64,000 nt of DNA from Thermohalobaculum sp039815685 (GTDB taxonomy: Bacteria; Pseudomonadota; Alphaproteobacteria; Rhodobacterales; Rhodobacteraceae): positions 171,716 through 235,715 of the forward strand of contig JBCBYV010000004.1 in NCBI GenBank assembly GCA_039815685.1. Reading direction: 5' to 3'. Shown piece by piece: positions 32,772 to 41,263 of the stretch. The position numbers were made by a program, and so were the translations under genes. The notes under the pieces were generated by a model that saw only the letters and a list, made by a program, of their open reading frames with translations, was not told the DNA's origin and did no database searches. Numbering within the stretch: the first letter of the stretch is position 1; the number at the start of each line of letters is the position of its first letter.

Positions 32772-34112
32772 TCAGGCGCCCGCGTTGCACGCGCCGAGTT
32801 CGCCGGCGAAGTCCGCCTCGGAGCTGTCGTAGATCATCTTGTCGCGCGACACCTCGTCGACGACCTCGAGGAGGTCGAACTGCGAGGTCGGGTTCTCGTT
32901 GCCCTTCACGACCAGCACGGTCTTGAAGCACTGATGATCCTCGCCGCGATAGAGCGTCGGGCCATTGCCGAGACCGTCGAACTCGTAGTCCTCGAGCGCC
33001 TCGACCACCGCGCAGGGGTTGAACGAGCCCGCACGCTCAACGGCATCCGCATAGAGCAGCGCCTGGCAGTAGCAGGTGTGCGCCGCCTGGCTCGGCGGGA
33101 AGCCGTACTCCTGACCGAAGCTCTTCACGAAGGCTTTTGAGCCTTCGTTCTGCAGCGACCAGTGCCAGTTGGTGGAGCCGAAGATGCCCTTCACGTTCTC
33201 ACCGGCACCCTGCGCCATCAGACGCGAGTAGAGCGGCACGACGATCGCGAAGTCCTTGCCGTTCACCTGCTTGTCGCGCATGCCGAACTGCACCGCCTGG
33301 GTCAGCGAGTTCACCATGTCGCGGCCGTAGTGGTTGAGCACCAGCACGTCGGCGCCGGAGTTCAGAACCGGGGTAAGGTACTGCGAGAAGTCACCCGAGC
33401 CCAGCGGCGTGCGAACGGCAGCGATCGTCTCCCAGCCCAGCGCCTCGGTATACTTCTTGATCGAGCCTTCCTGGCTCCAGCCCCAGTTGTAGTCGGCCGT
33501 CAGGTGATAGGCGCGGCGATCCTTGCCGTAGTTCGACTCGAGCACCGGCGCCAGCGCGCGGCCCGACATCTCCGTGTTGAAGAAGTGGCGGAAGCCGTTG
33601 CGACGGCGATCCTTGCCGGTCGTGTCGTTCGAGTGCGTGAGGCCCGCCATGAAGATGACGCCCGCTTCCTGGCAGTAGGCCTGCACGGCCACGGCCACAC
33701 CCGAGGAGGAGCCGCCCGTGATCATCACGGCGCCATCGGCCTCGACCATGCGCTTGGCGCTCGCGCGCGCGGCGTCCGACTTGGTCTGGGTGTCGCCTGT
33801 GACGTACTCGACCTTCTTGCCGAGGATGCCGTTGCCCTTCAGCGCCTTCGAGCTGAAGGTGCCCATCATGCCGCCGTCGCCCTCGCCATTGAGGTGCTTC
33901 ACGGCCAGCTCGTAGGCGCGCAGCTCGTCCGCGCCCTCATCGGCATAGGCGCCGGTCTGCGGCACGTTGAAGCCCAGCGTCACCGTCCCGCCGGACGGCT
34001 CGTTGGTGAACGCATTCGCGCCACGTACGAAGAATTGCGGCGCGGCGAGGCCGGCACCGAGAACCGCGCTGGATTTCAGCAGTCCGCGACGGTTGAACTT
34101 GAGGTCGGTCAT
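32772..34112 (-). CDS. ABC transporter substrate-binding protein (Liv/amide type, Tat-exported)
   Basis: 446 residues. The signal is twin-arginine type: NRRGLLKSSAVLGAGLAAP with cleavage near ANA. The mature part is a type I periplasmic binding fold (VTLGFNVPQTGAYADEGADE, MITGGSSSGVAVAVQAYCQE, DVLVLNHYGRDMVNSLTQA). It has several Cys, including QAAHTCYCQALLYAD and a terminal GACNAGA. Tat export suggests folding or cofactor binding before secretion, unusual for this class. Ligand unknown; the adjacent ScfR-type regulator hints at an organic acid or amide rather than Leu/Ile/Val. ATG 34112 follows GGGAGGA. Confidence 0.88.
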   Translation of the reverse strand: MTDLKFNRRGLLKSSAVLGAGLAAPQFFVRGANAFTNEPSGGTVTLGFNVPQTGAYADEGADELRAYELAVKHLNGEGDGGMMGTFSSKALKGNGILGKKVEYVTGDTQTKSDAARASAKRMVEADGAVMITGGSSSGVAVAVQAYCQEAGVIFMAGLTHSNDTTGKDRRRNGFRHFFNTEMSGRALAPVLESNYGKDRRAYHLTADYNWGWSQEGSIKKYTEALGWETIAAVRTPLGSGDFSQYLTPVLNSGADVLVLNHYGRDMVNSLTQAVQFGMRDKQVNGKDFAIVVPLYSRLMAQGAGENVKGIFGSTNWHWSLQNEGSKAFVKSFGQEYGFPPSQAAHTCYCQALLYADAVERAGSFNPCAVVEALEDYEFDGLGNGPTLYRGEDHQCFKTVLVVKGNENPTSQFDLLEVVDEVSRDKMIYDSSEADFAGELGACNAGA

Positions 34113-34234
34113 TAGATCCTCCCGGAACATTCTTAGGTGGGCCGGTTGACCGGCGCTCACCGACACGTCGAGCCCTCCGCGCGAGACGGCACGGCTCAAC
34201 TGCAGATTGCCGGTGGCGTGTCAACGTCTCAACA

Positions 34235-34249
34235 AGTGATTGACTTGTT
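34235..34249. promoter_or_regulatory. Inverted repeat in the divergent transporter/regulator promoter
   Basis: CAAGT-GATTG-ACTTG is a perfect 5-bp inverted repeat in the 235-bp AT-rich gap between the binding-protein and ScfR-type genes. A second imperfect palindrome, GTTGTGCAGCGCAAC, lies at about 34274-34288. They are candidate sites for the neighbouring XRE regulator; not proven. Confidence 0.35.
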
Positions 34250-34347
34250 TGAGTTTTTTTGTAAATTCTCAGTCGTTGTGCAGCGCAACTTTGTCAACAA
34301 GTTACACTGCACTGCGGGAAGTGACTGCGTTGAAAGGACTTCCTGGG

Positions 34348-35700
34348 ATGGCGCGGAGTCTTCAGGGCAGCATTGTTGGCGCCCGCATCCGGGCACGGCG
34401 TCGGGATGTTGGACTGACGCAAGCCGAGCTGGCGCGCCGCGTCGGCATCTCGCCGAGTTATCTGAACCTCATCGAGCGGAACAAGCGCGCCATCGCCGGC
34501 AAGCTGCTCGGCGACATCGCCTCGGAAATCGGCCTGCGCCGCGATGAGCTGGACGGGGAGGCGGAGCGGCGGCTTGCAGCCGATCTGGCTGAAATCGCCG
34601 CCGACCCGCGGCTTCACGGTCACGCCGTCACTGCCGCGGATGTGGGCGAGCTCATCGGGCGCTTTCCGGGCTGGGCACGGGCGCTCGTCGCCCTCGCCCG
34701 GTCGGAGCGGGAGCTTGCCTCGCTCACCCGCATCCTCTCGGACCGCCTCACGCACGACCCGTTCCTGGGCGAGGCGGTGCACAGGATGCTGACGCAGATC
34801 GCCTCGCTCCGCTCCGCTGCCGAGATCCTGCGCGATGTGCCCGAGATCGAGGCGGAGGACCGGACACGCTTCGTCGAGATCCTGGCCGAGGAGAGCGGCC
34901 GGCTGTCGGAGGTGGGCACGGCCCTCGCCGGCTATTTCGACCGCTCGACCGAGGCGCGCCAGGCGATCACGCCGGACGACGAAGTCGAACTTCTGTTCGA
35001 ACGCAACGCCAACCACTTTCCGGAGATCGAGGCAGCGGCACAGACCGGTGAGGAGCCGGGCGCCGCGATCGACCGCGTGCTGGAGGAAGCGGAGGGGCTC
35101 GAGACACCGCAGGCCCGAAGCACCGCCGCGCGTCGCCTGAGGCGATATGCCGAGGATGCGCGTGCCGCCCCGCTCAGCCGCCTCGCCCCGCTGGCACCCG
35201 ATCTCGGCTTCGACGCGGAGCTGATCGCGGAGCGGTGCGGCGCCCCCGTGGACACGGTCTTTCGCCGTCTCGCCTGTCTGCCGCGGGACGAGGCAGGGGG
35301 GCGGCCCCGTTTCGCGTATCTCGAGACCAACGCGGCCGGGACGGTGACGGAGTTCTACGGACTGCCGGGTCTCGTGCCACCGCGCACGACAACGCCCTGC
35401 CCACTCTGGGTTCAGTTCCGCGCCGCCTCGCAACCCGGGCAGACGCTCCGTCAGCTCGCGGCGTTTCCGACCGGGCTCACCTATCTCTTCGTCGCCCGTG
35501 CGCGACCGAGCAAGGCGCCGGGGTTCGGACAGGCGACCCTGCCGGTAACCGACATGCTGATCCTCGAACCCGAGGCGGCGGCAGCGACGGTCTATGGCGG
35601 CGGCCTGTCGGCGCTGACGCCCGAGCCCGTCGGACAGAGCTGCCTGATCTGCCCGCGGGAAGCCTGCGCCCATCGCACGGCCCAGCCCGAGATGGCCTGA
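34348..35700 (+). CDS. XRE-family regulator with DUF2083 domain (ScfR/RamB type)
   Basis: 450 residues. Residues 10-65 form an XRE helix-turn-helix (RRRDVGLTQAELARRVGISP, SYLNLIERNKRAIAGKLL). The C-terminal ~170 residues form the short-chain fatty-acyl regulator domain (RLACLPRDEAGGRPRFAYLE, PGQTLRQLAAFP) and end in a Cys/His cluster, SCLICPREACAHR, that may bind metal. Relatives control acetate, propionate or glyoxylate-cycle genes and sense acyl-CoA. It is divergent from the Liv-type transporter and upstream of an SLC5-histidine-kinase system. ATG 34348 is used; GTG and TTG alternatives lie within 30 bases upstream. Confidence 0.88.
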   Translation: MARSLQGSIVGARIRARRRDVGLTQAELARRVGISPSYLNLIERNKRAIAGKLLGDIASEIGLRRDELDGEAERRLAADLAEIAADPRLHGHAVTAADVGELIGRFPGWARALVALARSERELASLTRILSDRLTHDPFLGEAVHRMLTQIASLRSAAEILRDVPEIEAEDRTRFVEILAEESGRLSEVGTALAGYFDRSTEARQAITPDDEVELLFERNANHFPEIEAAAQTGEEPGAAIDRVLEEAEGLETPQARSTAARRLRRYAEDARAAPLSRLAPLAPDLGFDAELIAERCGAPVDTVFRRLACLPRDEAGGRPRFAYLETNAAGTVTEFYGLPGLVPPRTTTPCPLWVQFRAASQPGQTLRQLAAFPTGLTYLFVARARPSKAPGFGQATLPVTDMLILEPEAAAATVYGGGLSALTPEPVGQSCLICPREACAHRTAQPEMA

Positions 35701-35855
35701 ACCGGCGGGATCACCGAACACGGAGGATGGCGCATGAAAGTTGCGCAGACGCCCCGCTGCAGGCAAGGTGACTTCAGAGGCGCCGTCCCGCCGGGACAGA
35801 AACCGCGCCCGATCTGAAGCCCGCACCAGAAAAGGGCGGGTTGGAGGAGACGCCG

Positions 35856-36275
35856 ATGAGCGCCAGTGCAGGCGCCCGCATCCTGCTCGCCGAGGACGAA
35901 CCCAGCATCATCACGTCGCTGCGGTTCCTCCTCGGCCGAGCGGGGTTCGACGTGGTTGTGGAGAGCGACGGTACCCGCGCCGTCGAGCGTGCCTTTGCGG
36001 AAGCCCCGGCGCTCGTTGTGCTCGACGTGATGATGCCGGGCTGCGATGGCTTCGAGGCGCTGAAGCGACTGCGCGCGGATCCGAGGACCGAACGGCTGCC
36101 CGTCGTCATGCTCACGGCCAAGGGGCAGCGGGAGGACCGGGACACGGCCATGCGGCTTGGCGCCAGCGCCTTCATCACCAAGCCCTTCTCGAACTCCGAG
36201 GTCGTGGAGGCCGTACGCAAGCTCGCCACAGCCAATGGCGCGGTCACACCATCGCTGCCCGGAGCCGGCGCGTGA
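35856..36275 (+). CDS. Stand-alone receiver-domain response regulator
   Basis: 139 residues with only a receiver domain. Acidic pair E13/D14 (LLAEDEPSIITSLRFLL), phospho-acceptor D57 in LVVLDVMMPGCDG, and K109 in FITKPF. No output domain follows, so it must act through a partner protein or phosphorelay. GGAGGAG precedes ATG 35856. Its stop overlaps the GTG of the next gene (GTGA), and the SLC5-kinase follows; the three form one signalling unit. Confidence 0.9.
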   Translation: MSASAGARILLAEDEPSIITSLRFLLGRAGFDVVVESDGTRAVERAFAEAPALVVLDVMMPGCDGFEALKRLRADPRTERLPVVMLTAKGQREDRDTAMRLGASAFITKPFSNSEVVEAVRKLATANGAVTPSLPGAGA

Positions 36276-36586
36276 CGGAGACGGCGGCGGAGCGTCGCCG
36301 GATGTCGAGCCGCGCTGCAGCGGACGAAGTGCTCTTCAGTCGCCGGCGTCAGCGGGATGCGGCGATGGCGCTGCCGTTCCTCGGCGTGCTGCTCCTTGCA
36401 TCGCCGCTCGTCTACGTGGTCGCGGTCGATGCGACGATCTTCGGGGTGCCTCTGGTCGTCGCCTATGTCTTCATCGCCTGGGCGCTGCTTATCATGGCAG
36501 CGCGGGTGGTCGGTCGCCGGATCCTCGCGGCGGCGGAGGCGGAGGAGCGCGGCGTCGTCCCGACGGTCAGGCGCCGGCAGCCCTAG
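36272..36586 (+). CDS. Small two-helix membrane protein in the kinase operon
   Basis: 104 residues starting with GTG in a 4-base overlap with the receiver gene. An Arg-rich N-terminus (AAERRRMSSRAAADEVLF) is followed by two helices (ALPFLGVLLLASPLVYVVAV and VPLVVAYVFIAWALLIMAA) and a short charged tail. I recognise no family, but a small membrane protein between a receiver and an SLC5-type kinase recurs in Rhodobacterales as I recall. It may be an accessory subunit of the kinase's transporter domain. Confidence 0.75.
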   Translation: MTETAAERRRMSSRAAADEVLFSRRRQRDAAMALPFLGVLLLASPLVYVVAVDATIFGVPLVVAYVFIAWALLIMAARVVGRRILAAAEAEERGVVPTVRRRQP

Positions 36587-36652
36587 GCCGGTCGCAGAGA
36601 GACGGGGCACGGAAGCGGCGAACGGAAACGGGGAACGGGGCGCGCGCGGGCA

Positions 36653-39355
36653 ATGCTTTCACAGGACACGCTCCTCGCCGTCGCCCTCGGCTATGTGGTG
36701 CTGCTCTTCGCCGTCGCGTTCCTCTGCGACCGGCGTGCGCAGCTTGCCCATGGCCGCTGGCTGCAGTCACCGCTGGTCTACACACTGTCGATCTCGGTCT
36801 ACTGCACTTCCTGGACGTTCTACGGCGCGGTCGGATCGGCGGCGCGCTCGGGCCTTGAATTCGCGACGATCTATCTCGGACCTACGCTCGTCTTCATCGG
36901 CTGGTGGTGGACCTTGCGAAAGCTCGTCCGGATCGGACGCGTGCATCGGATCACCTCGATCGCGGACCTCATAAGCTCCCGCTATGGCAAGTCCACGACC
37001 CTCGCGGTCATCGTGACGCTGCTCGCCCTGACGGCGACGACGCCCTACATCGCGCTTCAACTTCAGTCGATCACGGCAAGCTTCGAGGCGATCAGCGGGA
37101 CGACGCATCAGACCCGGACCGCGTTCTGGGTCGCTTGCGGCCTCGCGGCGTTCACCATCCTCTTCGGCACCCGGACGATCAACGCGAATGAGCGGCATCA
37201 CGGTGTGGTCGCTGCCATCGCGCTCGAGGCGGTGGTGAAGCTCGCAGCGCTTCTCGCCGTCGGAATCTTCGCCGTCTGGGGCGTGGCGGGCGGCATCGGG
37301 GAGATCTTCGACCGCATGCCCGAGGAGATGGTGGACCCCGACACCGTCTTCGGTCCGCGCTGGTTCACGATGACCCTGCTCGCCGGCGCTGCCGTCCTCT
37401 GCCTGCCCCGGCAGTTCCAGGTGACGGTCGTTGAGAACACGGATGAGCGGCATCTGGTGACCGCATCATGGATGTTCCCGCTCTACATGTTCCTCATGAG
37501 CCTCTTCGTCCTGCCGCTCGCCATAGCGGGACAGGCCTATCTGCCGGCCGGCTCAAACCCCGACCTCTATGTCATCCAGCTGCCGCTGGCCTTCGATCAG
37601 AAGACACTCGCGTTGCTGGTCTTCATCGGCGGGTTCTCCTCGGCGACATCCATGGTCATCGTGGCGGCCATCGCACTCTCGACCATGGTGTCGAACCATA
37701 TCGTGGCACCGCTGGCGCTGCGCGCGCTCATGCGCAGCAATGCAGCCTCCGGCGATGTGCGGGAGGTGCTGATCACGAGCCGGCGCGTGACCATCGGCGC
37801 GATCCTGGGCCTCGGCTTTCTCTACCTCACGATCACCGACGAGACGGCGGCGCTTGCCGCCATGGGGCTGATCGCCTTCGTCGGCGCCGCACAGGTCCTG
37901 CCGGTCATGGTCGGCGGGATCGTGTGGCGAGGGGCGACGCGGGCGGGCGCGCTGGCCGGCCTTGCGGCAGGCGGGCTCCTCTGGCTCTACACCCTCTTCC
38001 TGCCCGCTCTCGCGGCCGAGGCGGCCTGGGTCGCCGACGGACCCTTTGGTATCGCAGCACTCCGCCCGCAGGCGCTCTTCGGCCTTGCCGGCATCGATCC
38101 GCTGGTGCACGCGACGATCTGGTCGCTTGGCGTCAACACGATGCTCTTCATCGGCGTCTCGATCTTCGCGCCGATGCGCCCGCTCGAGCTTCTGCAGGGC
38201 GCGCTCTTCGTCCAGGTCTTCCGGCGGGGGGAGGATGGGCCGAGCGACACACCGCGCTTCACCCACCGCGAAGCGGCGGTAGAGGATCTCTTCGTGCTCG
38301 CCCAGCGCATTCTCGGCGCCGACACCGCGCGCGACCTCTTCGACGCCATTGCGCGTGAGCAGGGCAATGAAGGCCGCCTGCCCGTGCCCGACGATGCGAT
38401 GATCGACCGGCTTGAGCGCGAGCTTGCCGGCTCCATCGGCGCCGCGTCCGCCCATGCCATGCTGATGCGAGCCACGGGCGGCGAGATCGGCTCGCTCTCC
38501 GAACTCCTCGACATCGCGGACGAGACGCAGAAGCTGATGGAGACGACGCTGAGCCTCGCGGAGAAGACCGACGAGCTCGAAGAAACCGCGAGCGCCCTTC
38601 GCCGCGCCAACGAAAGGCTGCGCAAGCTCGACCGGCAGAAGGATGAGTTCCTGAGCCAGGTGAGCCATGAGCTGCGCACGCCGATGACCTCGATCCGCTC
38701 GTTCTCGGAGATCCTGCTCTCGGAGAACGGCGTGACGAGCGCGGAGCGCACCCGCTTCGTCGACATCATCCATGCGGAGAGCATTCGCCTCACACGCCTC
38801 CTCGACGAGATCCTCGATATCAGCCGGCTCGAGAGCGGCGCGTCGGAGATCCAGCTCGAGCCCGTGTCCGCAGCGGGGGCGATCGAGGGTGCGCTCGACA
38901 GCGTCACGGGCCTCGCACGCAGCGCCCGGGTGATCGTCGATACTCAGCTGCCAGACCCCGGTATCATGATCGCCGCCAACCCCGACCGGCTGCGTCAGGT
39001 GCTCATCAACCTCCTGTCCAACGCCGTGAAGTACAACGCTGCAGAGGAGCCGAGGATCGCAGTGTCGACCACCGATCGCGGCGATTTCCTCGCCATCGAC
39101 ATCTCCGACAACGGGGGCGGCGTCACCAAGGACGAGGCGGAGGAGATCTTCTCGAAATTCGCGCGCGGCAGGCGGGTCGGTGCGGAGCAGGGGGCGGGCC
39201 TTGGCCTGCCGATCAGCCGCGCCATCGTCGAGCGCATGGGCGGGGAGCTTGGCGTCGTCTTCCGGGAGGATGGCAGCAGCTTCTTCCGCACGACCCTCCC
39301 ACGCGCGAACGAAAACCGGGAAAGCGCCCGGAGCGCGCGCGAAGCGGCAGAGTAG
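36653..39355 (+). CDS. SLC5 transporter-domain histidine kinase (CbrA/CrbS-like)
   Basis: 900 residues. Residues ~1-500 form a sodium:solute-symporter (SLC5) domain with 13 predicted helices (CTSWTFYGAVGSAARSGLEF, GGFSSATSMVIVAAIALSTM). A STAC-like linker and coiled coil (~600-660, ELEETASALRRANERLRKLD) lead to the dimerisation helix with H672 in SQVSHELRTPMTSIRS, then the ATPase N box LINLLSNAVKYN and G boxes DISDNGGG and GAGLGLPIS. It probably senses a transported carboxylate. In other bacteria such kinases control acetate or amino-acid use. No DNA-binding partner is adjacent; the cognate receiver is at 35856. Confidence 0.92.
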   Translation: MLSQDTLLAVALGYVVLLFAVAFLCDRRAQLAHGRWLQSPLVYTLSISVYCTSWTFYGAVGSAARSGLEFATIYLGPTLVFIGWWWTLRKLVRIGRVHRITSIADLISSRYGKSTTLAVIVTLLALTATTPYIALQLQSITASFEAISGTTHQTRTAFWVACGLAAFTILFGTRTINANERHHGVVAAIALEAVVKLAALLAVGIFAVWGVAGGIGEIFDRMPEEMVDPDTVFGPRWFTMTLLAGAAVLCLPRQFQVTVVENTDERHLVTASWMFPLYMFLMSLFVLPLAIAGQAYLPAGSNPDLYVIQLPLAFDQKTLALLVFIGGFSSATSMVIVAAIALSTMVSNHIVAPLALRALMRSNAASGDVREVLITSRRVTIGAILGLGFLYLTITDETAALAAMGLIAFVGAAQVLPVMVGGIVWRGATRAGALAGLAAGGLLWLYTLFLPALAAEAAWVADGPFGIAALRPQALFGLAGIDPLVHATIWSLGVNTMLFIGVSIFAPMRPLELLQGALFVQVFRRGEDGPSDTPRFTHREAAVEDLFVLAQRILGADTARDLFDAIAREQGNEGRLPVPDDAMIDRLERELAGSIGAASAHAMLMRATGGEIGSLSELLDIADETQKLMETTLSLAEKTDELEETASALRRANERLRKLDRQKDEFLSQVSHELRTPMTSIRSFSEILLSENGVTSAERTRFVDIIHAESIRLTRLLDEILDISRLESGASEIQLEPVSAAGAIEGALDSVTGLARSARVIVDTQLPDPGIMIAANPDRLRQVLINLLSNAVKYNAAEEPRIAVSTTDRGDFLAIDISDNGGGVTKDEAEEIFSKFARGRRVGAEQGAGLGLPISRAIVERMGGELGVVFREDGSSFFRTTLPRANENRESARSAREAAE

Positions 39356-39375
39356 CGCCTCTCAGCCAGCCGGGA

Positions 39376-39759
39376 TTACTCGGCCGGCGCGTCCTCGACC
39401 TCTTCAGCCTCGAGGAGCCGTCGCAGCGCGTCCTCCTCCAACGCCTCCTGGTCGATCTCGCAGAACGCCTTCCAGGCAGCCGGGTCGTAGAGCTGCGCCC
39501 AGTTGCAGCTATGAAAGTGCGAGCACTGATAGCCTGCCGACGAGACGCGGTCGTATTGCAGGCTGAAGGGCGCCCCCTCCGCCGCCCTGCAGACCGCAGT
39601 GCCCCCGCTGTTGCCGATGCGCGCAATCGCGCCTTCCTTGCTCGCGCACTGATCCGGCGCCGGCAGCACGCCGCCCGCGCAAGACCTGTGAGCCGCATCT
39701 GCCGGTTGGACGAGGGCGAGACTTCCCGCGATAAGGGCGGTGACGATGACGAGGCGCAA
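39376..39759 (-). CDS. Small secreted cysteine-containing protein
   Basis: 127 residues. Signal peptide LVIVTALIAGSLALVQPADA. The mature part has five Cys (HRSCAGG, DQCASK, AVCRAA, GYQCSHFHSCNW) and a sixth in AFCEID, compatible with three disulfides, and ends in a Glu-rich tail. The only possible start is TTG at 39759, because an in-frame stop lies six bases upstream; GGGGG is 12-16 bases ahead. Function unknown. The 193 bp to the next gene (39760-39952) holds nothing recognisable. Confidence 0.6.
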   Translation of the reverse strand: MRLVIVTALIAGSLALVQPADAAHRSCAGGVLPAPDQCASKEGAIARIGNSGGTAVCRAAEGAPFSLQYDRVSSAGYQCSHFHSCNWAQLYDPAAWKAFCEIDQEALEEDALRRLLEAEEVEDAPAE

Positions 39760-39952
39760 GGCTCAAGTCCCCCTTAAGTGATTGTGCCATCTGCCGCTAT
39801 CGGCACAGGCGTGATCAGGCGGGGGCAGGTTACGCTGCGCGCGCGGGCTTGCAAGGCATCCGGTGGTGTACGCGTCGCCTCGGCGAGTTCCTGTGGCCCT
39901 AAAGCGCCCCTAGACGAGGGCGGGCGCCTTCTGCGCAGGGTGGCGAGCAGGA

Positions 39953-41167
39953 TCAGACGGCGACTGCGCCTGCCTGCCCGGCTCTCGTCTGCGGCAGTTT
40001 GCGGCCGAGGAGGGAGGAGGCGACCTGCGTCCGAAGCACCTGTGCCGTACCGCCGCCGATGGTGAACATCCGGGCATCGCGCACCATCCGCTCGATAGGA
40101 TTGTCGCGGCTGTAGCCGGCAGCACCGTGAAGCTGCAGAGCGTCGTTGGTGACCTTCACCGCGGTCTCGGCCGCCAGGATCTTCGCCTGCGCCGCTTCGG
40201 CCATGTCTGGAAAGCCGCCGGGCTGCAGCGCAGCGTTTGCCGTCGCCTTCCCGATCAGCGCCTCCGCCGCCGCCAGACCGATGGACATGTCCGCCAGCAT
40301 CCATTGCAGACCCTGGAACTCCGCGATTGGCCGGCCGAACTGCTCACGCTCCAGCAGGTAGTCGCGCGCCAGGGCAAACGCGCCCTGCCCGAGCCCGAGC
40401 GCGACGGCGGCCGCACCGCAGCGCTGCGCATTGTAGGCGGTCATCAGCTTCGCGAAGCCACGGCGCCCATCCCCACTCGGGATCAGCGCCATGGCATCGG
40501 GCACGAACATCTCCTCAAGATGCACTTCGCATTCCGGGATGCCGCGCAGGCCCATGGTCGGGATGCGCCGCCCCGTCCGCAGCCCCTCGGTCTCGCCGCG
40601 AATGGCCAGGAAACCGCCGATGCCTGCGTCCTCACCAGCCTCCGACAGCCGCGCAAAGACGAGATGGAGGCGCGAGACGCCGCCCCCGGTGATCCAGTGC
40701 TTGAGGCCGTTGATGACCCAGCCCCCCCGGACCCGGCGCGCGGTGGTCGTCATCTCCGTTGCAGCAGAGCCCGCACCAGGCTCGCTGATGCAGATCGCCG
40801 GCTTGTCGCCGGCGAGAACGAGGTCGGCCACAAGGCGCTGCTGCTCCTCGGTCCCGTGGGCGATGATCGCGCCAAGCGCGCCCATATTGCTCTCGACGGC
40901 GATACGGCCCGCGACACCACAGGCCTGCGCCAGTTCAGAGACGGCGGTGACGGCGGCGGCGAGCGGCAGGCCGCGACCGCCCAGGCGACGGGGGATCGTC
41001 ATCCCCATCAGCCCCGCATCGCGCATCGCACCGACCATTTCCCAGGGGTACTGCTCGGTCCGGTCCGTCTCAGCCGCCTGTGGCGCCGCGACATCGCGCG
41101 CGAAGCGCTGCGCCTCGTCGCGCACCATCGCCACGCTGCCGTTCAGATCGTCGCTGATATCGAGCAT
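39953..41167 (-). CDS. acd: Acyl-CoA-dehydrogenase-fold protein, probable 3-sulfinopropanoyl-CoA desulfinase
   Basis: 404 residues with the ACAD fold and FAD motifs (ICISEPGAGSAATEM, HWITGGG, EREQFGRPIAEFQG). Both positions that can carry the catalytic Glu are changed: AYNAQR has Gln at 248 (the isovaleryl/long-chain position) and MFTIGGGTAQ has Gly at 372 (the medium-chain position). The Advenella desulfinase AcdDPN7 is described with exactly Gln246 and Gly366 plus essential Arg84; here Arg88 lies in GVAGRIAVESNMG. It should therefore split 3-sulfinopropionyl-CoA to propionyl-CoA and sulfite rather than dehydrogenate. ATG 41167 has GGGAGG upstream. It is divergent from a LysR gene. Confidence 0.8.
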   Translation of the reverse strand: MLDISDDLNGSVAMVRDEAQRFARDVAAPQAAETDRTEQYPWEMVGAMRDAGLMGMTIPRRLGGRGLPLAAAVTAVSELAQACGVAGRIAVESNMGALGAIIAHGTEEQQRLVADLVLAGDKPAICISEPGAGSAATEMTTTARRVRGGWVINGLKHWITGGGVSRLHLVFARLSEAGEDAGIGGFLAIRGETEGLRTGRRIPTMGLRGIPECEVHLEEMFVPDAMALIPSGDGRRGFAKLMTAYNAQRCGAAAVALGLGQGAFALARDYLLEREQFGRPIAEFQGLQWMLADMSIGLAAAEALIGKATANAALQPGGFPDMAEAAQAKILAAETAVKVTNDALQLHGAAGYSRDNPIERMVRDARMFTIGGGTAQVLRTQVASSLLGRKLPQTRAGQAGAVAV

Positions 41168-41205
41168 CACGCCCCCTCCCTCACAAACACGTGATCAGCG
41201 TAGGG

Positions 41206-41222
41206 CGTTTGCATCACGAACG
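41206..41222. promoter_or_regulatory. Candidate LysR box between desulfinase-like and LysR genes
   Basis: CGTT-N9-AACG, which contains a T-N11-A core, lies in the 96-bp divergent promoter region. A second palindrome TCAC-N6-GTGA is at 41181-41194. Both suit an autoregulating LysR protein that also controls the divergent gene. Confidence 0.4.
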
Positions 41223-41263
41223 AAAGCGAGTAATTTTCAAGTCTTCTGTGAGTTTTCCAAACG

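Noticed and set aside
37553..38773. 406-residue minus-strand frame inside the kinase gene
   Set aside because: Antisense shadow of the SLC5-kinase; composition typical of reversed high-GC coding sequence.
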